Positions 7,611 through 11,907 of a stretch of 11,907 bases of DNA are shown one piece after another (the stretch's first letter is position 1; every line of letters begins with the position of its first letter). Origin of the DNA: RGIG8745 sp964554265 (lineage in GTDB: Bacteria > Bacteroidota > Bacteroidia > Bacteroidales > Bacteroidaceae); contig CAZKOB010000115.1 of the NCBI GenBank assembly GCA_964554265.1, positions 1 to 11,907 of the forward strand, written 5' to 3'. The translations under genes were made by a program, and so were the position numbers. The notes beneath the pieces were generated by a model. The model was not told where the DNA came from. It saw nothing but the letters and a program-made list of their open reading frames with translations, and made no database searches.

Positions 7611-7840
7611 CTTTATGGTTGTAAGCTGGTGGGTTCACAGACTCCTCTTGTGATTCTCATGATTGTGAGCAGATGTATACACAGACTCCTCCGTCGCAAG
7701 CTCCCCAATTGCTCCTATTCCGCAATTGTCCCTAACTTAGGGGAGGAGCTTAAAGACAACTACTTACAACTATAAAAATTATAAGAGGAGTCTGTGAAGA
7801 CAACAGCTCAAATTCACAAGAATAGTCTATGAATAACTAT
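7611..7840. repeat. Symmetric intergenic repeat element, copy 1 (tandem ~44-bp units flanking a palindromic core)
   Basis: This fills most of the ~375-bp gap between the radical SAM gene and murF. Plus-strand units, roughly GT(T/G)GT-x-TTCACAGACTCCTCTTGTGA..., occur at 7629-7671 and 7672-7697, preceded by a partial unit tail from 7611. CACAGACTCCTC appears at 7636-7647 and again at 7680-7691, 44 bases apart. After a core (7698-7751) the same unit recurs inverted at 7761-7804 (44 bp) and 7805-7837 (33 bp); GAGGAGTCTGTG at 7785-7796 is the exact reverse complement of CACAGACTCCTC. The whole element could therefore fold as a long imperfect hairpin. It has no coding frame. A second partial copy lies at the right edge of the window. 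It could act as a terminator, an RNA-stability structure or a mobile non-coding repeat; the sequence does not decide among these. Confidence 0.8.
7706..7749. repeat. Palindromic core of the intergenic repeat
   Basis: Two inverted repeats sit side by side. CAATTGC (7706-7712) pairs with GCAATTG (7722-7728) across a 9-nt loop. CCCTAA (7730-7735) pairs with TTAGGG (7737-7742) around a single base. The 19-mer CCTAACTTAGGGGAGGAGC (7731-7749) is identical to 11887-11905. The outer AAGCTCC (7698-7704) can also pair with GGAGCTT (7745-7751), enclosing both. Confidence 0.8.
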
Positions 7841-7904
7841 CAAAAAAACTTACAAGATTACCCACTTTTTACAGGACTTTCTTAAACCGGACTTGCGTAT
7901 ACAA

Positions 7905-9191
7905 TCACTCTCCGAAATCAATAGTCAACTGCCTTTCATCATCATTTTTCTTTTTAAATGAAGAAGGAAGCAACAATTTTTTTACGTTTTCCGGTTTCAG
8001 TTCATTTATGCCCTTTATCATAGATGAACTGTTTTCCGACAATTCCCCACATGTAATAAAATATTTTGCCTTTTTCATCACTACCCCCATCTTCTTGAGA
8101 TGAAAGGAAGTGACACGACCGAAGCGTCGCGAAACAACAATTTGTTTCGCAGATTTCACACCTATCCCGGGTACACGTAATATACGCTCGTAATCATCAC
8201 CATTGATATCAACCGGAAATCGTTCAGGATGACGCAAAGCCCAAGCAAGCTTGGGATCGACATCAAGATCAAGGTTGGGTGCTGCTTCATCCACAATCTC
8301 CTCAACCTTAAACTGATAGAAACGCAATAACCAGTCAGCCTGATAAAGACGGTTTTCTCTCACCAAAGGAGGTTGTTTCAGCATTGGCAACCGCTCGTCA
8401 TACGTGTTTACAGACACATAACCAGAATAATATACGCGCCGCATTGTGGGCTGCGAATACATGGCCGAAGAAAGATGCAAAATATCTCGATCGGTCTCAG
8501 CCGTAACCCCGACAATCATTTGCGTGCTCTGTCCTGCCGGAACAAAACGTGGAGCATACCTGAACTTTTTTCTATCTTCCTTATTTTCAAGAACCCCCTG
8601 CCTTATAAACTCCATAGGTTTGTATATACTTGAAAAATTCTTTTCCGGAGCAAGCCTTTGCAATGACTGCTCATTGGGAATCTCTATATTCACACTCATT
8701 CTGTCGGCATATATTCCTGCCTCACAAACCAATTCACGACTTGCTCCGGGAATGCTTTTCAAATGAATGTATCCGTTGAACTTACAGCGGACTCTTAGAT
8801 CCTTTGCCACACGCACAAGACGCTCCATTGTATAATCAGGATTGCGCACCACGCCTGAACTTAAAAAAAGACCTTCTATATAATTTCTTCTGTAGAACTC
8901 CATTGTCAGCTCCACAAGTTCAGACACAGACAAAGTAGCCCGACGAATATCGTTGCTTCTCCGGTTTATACAGTAGGCACAATCATACATACAATAATTT
9001 GTCAACATTACTTTCAGCAAAGAGATGCATCGTCCATCCTCAGCAAAACTGTGGCAGATACCTACACCACCCACTGTATTTCCTACTCCACCATATTTAT
9101 TGGAACGCACAGTGCCGCTTGATGAACATGACACATCATATTTTGCCGATTCTGCCAGAATTCTGAGTTTATCCAATGTCTGTTCTGTCAT
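7905..9191 (-). CDS. Putative DNA modification/repair radical SAM protein (UDG-linked family)
   Basis: 428 residues, the normal size for the family annotated as 'putative DNA modification/repair radical SAM protein' (rSAM_link_UDG type). The radical SAM 4Fe-4S motif CxxxCxxC is C67-M-Y-D-C71-A-Y-C74, followed by INRRSNDI. Other typical segments are KLRILAESAKYDVSCSSSG (8-26), GICHSFAEDGRCISLLK (44-60), YIEGLFLSSGVV (104-115), FNGYIHLKSIPG (138-149) and SVNIEIPNEQSLQRLAPEK (166-184). A helix-hairpin-helix motif, VPGIGVKSAKQI (340-351), suggests DNA binding. The C-terminus is Lys-rich and ends QLTIDFGE. It is expected to be a cytoplasmic Fe-S enzyme; its reaction and substrate are not established. 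In most genomes it is paired with a small uracil-DNA-glycosylase-like gene, which is not adjacent here. It has a clear promoter at 9208-9238 with a very short leader. Confidence 0.93.
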   Translation of the reverse strand: MTEQTLDKLRILAESAKYDVSCSSSGTVRSNKYGGVGNTVGGVGICHSFAEDGRCISLLKVMLTNYCMYDCAYCINRRSNDIRRATLSVSELVELTMEFYRRNYIEGLFLSSGVVRNPDYTMERLVRVAKDLRVRCKFNGYIHLKSIPGASRELVCEAGIYADRMSVNIEIPNEQSLQRLAPEKNFSSIYKPMEFIRQGVLENKEDRKKFRYAPRFVPAGQSTQMIVGVTAETDRDILHLSSAMYSQPTMRRVYYSGYVSVNTYDERLPMLKQPPLVRENRLYQADWLLRFYQFKVEEIVDEAAPNLDLDVDPKLAWALRHPERFPVDINGDDYERILRVPGIGVKSAKQIVVSRRFGRVTSFHLKKMGVVMKKAKYFITCGELSENSSSMIKGINELKPENVKKLLLPSSFKKKNDDERQLTIDFGE

Positions 9192-9207
9192 AAAGCCTAT
9201 TTTTCAA

Positions 9208-9238
9208 CAAAGGTAATGTTTGACAACAGAAAAACAAA
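9208..9238 (-). promoter_or_regulatory. Bacteroidetes-type promoter for the radical SAM gene
   Basis: On the minus strand TTTG (9238-9235), exactly 19 bases, then TACCTTTG (9215-9208) match the -33/-7 consensus TTTG-N19-TAnnTTTG used by the primary sigma factor of Bacteroidetes. The -7 box ends 16 bases before the ATG at 9191, implying a leader of about 10 nt. Confidence 0.8.
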
Positions 9239-9242
9239 ACAC

Positions 9243-9272
9243 CTTATAATGAATTAGCATATACTTTATAAG
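9243..9272. promoter_or_regulatory. Inverted repeat between the divergent promoters, possible operator
   Basis: CTTATAA (9243-9249) and TTATAAG (9266-9272) are exact reverse complements, 16 bases apart, lying between the two -33 boxes (9238 and 9301). The spacing, about 23 bases centre to centre, would suit a dimeric regulator, but in AT-rich DNA this may be chance. Confidence 0.3.
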
Positions 9273-9300
9273 TTATGCAGGAATATTACGACCGACAGTT

Positions 9301-9331
9301 TTTGCGAGGAAAAATAAAAGACTTACTTTTG
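9301..9331 (+). promoter_or_regulatory. Bacteroidetes-type promoter for the GH115 gene
   Basis: TTTG (9301-9304), exactly 19 bases, then TACTTTTG (9324-9331) is a full match to TTTG-N19-TAnnTTTG. The ATG at 9351 follows 19 bases later, so the leader is only about 12-15 nt, A-rich (CTACCAAAAA) and without a Shine-Dalgarno sequence, as is usual in this phylum. It diverges from the radical SAM promoter, with 62 bases between the two -33 boxes. Confidence 0.85.
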
Positions 9332-9350
9332 CAATATATACTACCAAAAA

Positions 9351-11723
9351 ATGAAAAAAGCAATTATCCTTATTACACTGTTAGTCAGTGCAGTGGTTGC
9401 AAATGCAAAAAAGTTCCATATCAACCAAAACACTACAATCACTATCTCTGTCGACCATACAGATTCCCCTGTCGTACATACTGCACTATCTATTCTTAAG
9501 AAAGATATAAAGTCTGTCCTCAATGTAGAGACGGAAATTGTTTCTGACAAGAGCAATGATGCAGATATCATTGTAGAAACAGTAGCGGACGGTCCCCGAC
9601 AAGCATTCTCGCTGTACGTGGCCCAAAACGGTAAGCTTCATGTACACGGCTGCGATGCTCATGGAACAGCATACGGAATAATGGAAATATCCCGGCTGAT
9701 AGGAGTTTCGCCGTGGGAATGGTGGGCCGATTCCCATCCTCAAAAACTCAAATTTTTCAGTCTTCCGGAAAAATACAGCAACAAACAATGCCCTTCGGTT
9801 GAATATCGTGGAATATTTATCAATGATGAAGACTGGGGTATCATGCCGTGGAGCAGCAAGACAATGGAACCGCACAACCAACGAGGAGTGATAGGTCCTA
9901 AAACTAACGAACGCATATTTGAACTGATGCTACGTCTGCGTGCCAATACTTATTGGCCTGCTATGCACGAATGTACTGTTCCGTTCTTCCTTACCGAAGG
10001 CAATCGCGAAACAGCCGCAAAATATGGTATTTATATCGGTGGTTCGCATTGTGAGCCAATGGCCTGCAATGCTGCCGGTGAATGGAACAGAAGAGGCAAG
10101 GGAGACTATGATTATGTAAACAACGCAACAGAAGTGCGCCGCTTTTGGGAAGAAAGACTAAAAGAAGTAAAAGATCAGGAAATAGTGTATACCATAGGAA
10201 TGCGGGGTGTTCACGACGGACGCATGCAAGGCGCCAAGACCATCAGTGAGCAAAAAGAAGTACTTGGACGCATCATCAACGATCAGCGCAACATGTTGAT
10301 GCAATATATCGGAAGTACCGAGGTTCCACAAGTCTTCATTCCCTACAAGGAAGTACTTGACATTTACGAAGCAGGACTTCAAGTTCCCGATGATGTCACA
10401 CTTATGTGGTGTGACGACAATTACGGCTATATCCGTCATTTCCCCACCAAAGAAGAAAAGATGCGCAAAGGCGGCAACGGCATATACTATCACATCTCTT
10501 ATTGGGGACGTCCTCATGATTATCTCTGGTTAGGTACATTCTCGCCGGGTCTGCTGTTCCAACAGATGACTCAGGCATACGAAAGCGGCATACAAAAAAT
10601 ATGGATTTTGAATGTAGGCGACATAAAGCCTGCAGAATATCAGATAGAACTGTTCATGGACATGGCATGGAATATGGATGCCGTAAAGGAACAAGGTGTA
10701 GAAAATCATTGCGCGGCATTCCTCACAAGAGAGTTCGGCAAGCCTACAGCCTGCAAACTTCTTCCCCTCATGAAAGAGCATTACCGTCTGTCGTTCGTAC
10801 GCAAACCGGAATTTATGGGAGGTACAAGAACAGAAGAAGCCGACAGAGCAAAATGGAATACTGTAAGCGATATGCCGTGGAGCCGTGAATATGTAGTGAA
10901 ACGTCTTTCCGATTACGAACTGCTTGAAAAAGAGGTAGAGCATATATGGAAGACCATTCCGGCAGAAAGTTCCGACTGTTTCTTCCAGCTCGTCAAATAT
11001 CCGGTTCAGGCCGCCGCTGAAATGAACAAGAAATTTCTGTATGCACAACTTGCCAGACATGCAGATGCGGATTGGGAAACAAAAGTGCCTGCTAATGATT
11101 TATGGGCAATGAGCGATGCGGCATACGACAGCATCACCTCTCTTACATGTATGTATAATCAAGGTTTTGCCAATCATGGAAAATGGAACGGAATAATGGA
11201 TATGAAACCCCGTAAGCTACCGGTGTTTGAACGTGTGCCGCATGTCAATGTAGACATGCCACACCATTTCGATGAAGGTATATCCGTTGTTCGTATTCAC
11301 GGTGCAGAATACAAAGACGGTACGGCCAATGCATGCGAGTGGTTAGGCTATGAATGTAAGGCTGCACTCCTTGAAAAGGACAAGACAACTGTGTATGAGT
11401 TCAAGCAGCCGAAAATAGTACATTGCCTTTATGATGAGATTTTTCCCGATTCTGCAAAGATAATCCTGCATTTTCTGCCTGTACATGCCACTGATGGGAA
11501 TCTTTCCGTGGAAGTGAGCATAGACGGATGTGCTCCAGTCATCACGGAGTTCTCGACTAAAGGCAGAAGTGAAGAATGGAAACAAAACGTATTGTCCAAC
11601 CAAGCTTTGCGCACAATCAATTTACCTTGTGATGTCAACCGAAAAAAGCATCAGATTGTTGTACGTCCTCTTGCAGAAGGTGTCGTGCTGGATATGATAG
11701 AAGTTAATTTTGACGACAACTAA
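9351..11723 (+). CDS. Secreted GH115 xylan alpha-1,2-(4-O-methyl)glucuronidase
   Basis: 790 residues with a type I signal peptide (MKKAIILITLLVSAVVANA, 1-19) and no lipobox cysteine, so probably periplasmic. GH115 enzymes remove glucuronic acid or 4-O-methyl-glucuronic acid from internal and terminal xylose units of glucuronoxylan. The N-terminal domain (20-145) ends with GTAYGIMEISRLIGVSPWEWWAD (105-127). The catalytic barrel carries the family blocks YRGIFINDEDWG (152-163), RLRANTYWPAMHE (195-207), GGSHCEPM (230-237), TIGMRGVHDGRM (281-292), KEVLDIYEAG (333-342), LMWCDDNYGYIRHFP (351-365), HISYWGRPHDYLW (381-393) and ILNVGDIKPAEY (419-430). By spacing, N158/D159, R285, D289, E334, N357, H381 and N421 match pocket residues I recall for the Bacteroides ovatus enzyme; this was not checked by alignment. 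The C-terminal beta domain (about 630-790) is somewhat short. It stands alone, with its own promoter and no SusC/SusD genes in view. Family assignment is secure; substrate is inferred. Confidence 0.94.
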   Translation: MKKAIILITLLVSAVVANAKKFHINQNTTITISVDHTDSPVVHTALSILKKDIKSVLNVETEIVSDKSNDADIIVETVADGPRQAFSLYVAQNGKLHVHGCDAHGTAYGIMEISRLIGVSPWEWWADSHPQKLKFFSLPEKYSNKQCPSVEYRGIFINDEDWGIMPWSSKTMEPHNQRGVIGPKTNERIFELMLRLRANTYWPAMHECTVPFFLTEGNRETAAKYGIYIGGSHCEPMACNAAGEWNRRGKGDYDYVNNATEVRRFWEERLKEVKDQEIVYTIGMRGVHDGRMQGAKTISEQKEVLGRIINDQRNMLMQYIGSTEVPQVFIPYKEVLDIYEAGLQVPDDVTLMWCDDNYGYIRHFPTKEEKMRKGGNGIYYHISYWGRPHDYLWLGTFSPGLLFQQMTQAYESGIQKIWILNVGDIKPAEYQIELFMDMAWNMDAVKEQGVENHCAAFLTREFGKPTACKLLPLMKEHYRLSFVRKPEFMGGTRTEEADRAKWNTVSDMPWSREYVVKRLSDYELLEKEVEHIWKTIPAESSDCFFQLVKYPVQAAAEMNKKFLYAQLARHADADWETKVPANDLWAMSDAAYDSITSLTCMYNQGFANHGKWNGIMDMKPRKLPVFERVPHVNVDMPHHFDEGISVVRIHGAEYKDGTANACEWLGYECKAALLEKDKTTVYEFKQPKIVHCLYDEIFPDSAKIILHFLPVHATDGNLSVEVSIDGCAPVITEFSTKGRSEEWKQNVLSNQALRTINLPCDVNRKKHQIVVRPLAEGVVLDMIEVNFDDN

Positions 11724-11767
11724 AAATATAATATCAGTAAGCAAGGCAAGAGCAGGTGTTTTTGCAG

Positions 11768-11907
11768 GTGTTTTCACAGGCTATTCTTGTGAATTTTTAT
11801 GGTTATAAGTAGTTGTATTCATAAACTTTTCTTGTGAATTTAAGCAGTTGTCTTCACAGACTCCTCCGTCGCTTCGCGCCACGCCCCCTAACTTAGGGGA
11901 GGAGCCT
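11768..11907. repeat. Symmetric intergenic repeat element, copy 2 (left half; cut by window end)
   Basis: Three successive units follow the GH115 gene: 11768-11811 (44 bp), 11812-11846 (35 bp) and 11847-11880, with CACAG(G/A)CT or CATAAACT at 11775, 11820 and 11855. They lead into the core CCCCTAA-C-TTAGGGG (11885-11899) and GGAGGAGC. GTTGTCTTCACAGACTCCTC at 11847-11866 is the exact reverse complement of 7785-7804 in copy 1, and homology extends through the neighbouring ~30-bp unit. The right arm, if present, lies beyond the window. No independent hairpin-plus-T-tract terminator is evident for GH115 before this element. Confidence 0.8.

Noticed and set aside
7611..7840. CRISPR array
   Set aside because: Units recur at ~44 bp but are imperfect, inverted around a centre, and lack unique spacers between identical repeats; no cas genes are present.
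7611..7840. Insertion sequence remnant
   Set aside because: No transposase fragment in any frame and no target-site duplication at the visible ends.
7842..7856. Intrinsic terminator for the radical SAM gene at a T7 tract on the minus strand
   Set aside because: The T-tract is real, but no convincing stem precedes it; the neighbouring repeat element is a better candidate for ending the transcript.

Overview
The window looks like a chromosomal segment from a gut-type Bacteroidales (Bacteroides/Phocaeicola/Prevotella relatives). Three things point there. Two divergent promoters match the Bacteroidetes pattern TTTG-N19-TAnnTTTG exactly. The protein families are typical of the group: BspA-like surface protein, GH115 glucuronidase, UDG-linked radical SAM protein and FN3-like surface repeats. 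There are no Shine-Dalgarno-rich starts. I cannot name a species.

Layout. 1-574 (+) is the 3' end of a surface protein built of FN3-like 'GFC...GTSYG' repeats. 660-6032 (+) encodes a 1790-residue secreted multidomain protein. It has an N-terminal jelly-roll-like domain and BspA-type leucine-rich remnants near both ends. Between them lies a block of three jelly-roll-like modules, two ricin-like trefoil modules and two Ig-like modules, and the protein ends in a BspA-type C-terminal region. 6091-6123 is a perfect hairpin terminator that probably serves the converging genes on both sides. 6189-7529 (-) is murF. 7530-7904 has no gene but carries a large symmetric intergenic repeat element. 7905-9191 (-) is a radical SAM protein of the DNA modification/repair (UDG-linked) family. 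9192-9350 is a divergent promoter region. 9351-11723 (+) is a secreted GH115 alpha-glucuronidase. The last ~150 bases hold half of a second copy of the intergenic repeat, cut by the window end.

How the genes relate. The two left-hand genes look like a surface-protein pair for binding glycans or host/plant material. GH115 would remove (4-O-methyl-)glucuronic acid side chains from xylan in the periplasm, but no SusC/SusD pair or other xylanolytic gene is in view. murF and the radical SAM gene are housekeeping or accessory genes with their own short-leader promoters.

The points most worth a second look are: (i) the large protein appears to be a BspA-like protein whose leucine-rich region is interrupted by a ~3.4 kb multi-module block; (ii) inside that block one ~1 kb module pair is far more AT-rich (about 28-31% G+C) than its paralogous sister (about 40-43%), which suggests a mosaic; (iii) the intergenic element is a ~230 bp palindromic structure made of ~44 bp units around a conserved core, with a second copy 4 kb away; (iv) the radical SAM gene lacks its usual DNA-glycosylase-like partner next door. 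I saw no CRISPR, phage, transposase or toxin-antitoxin genes.
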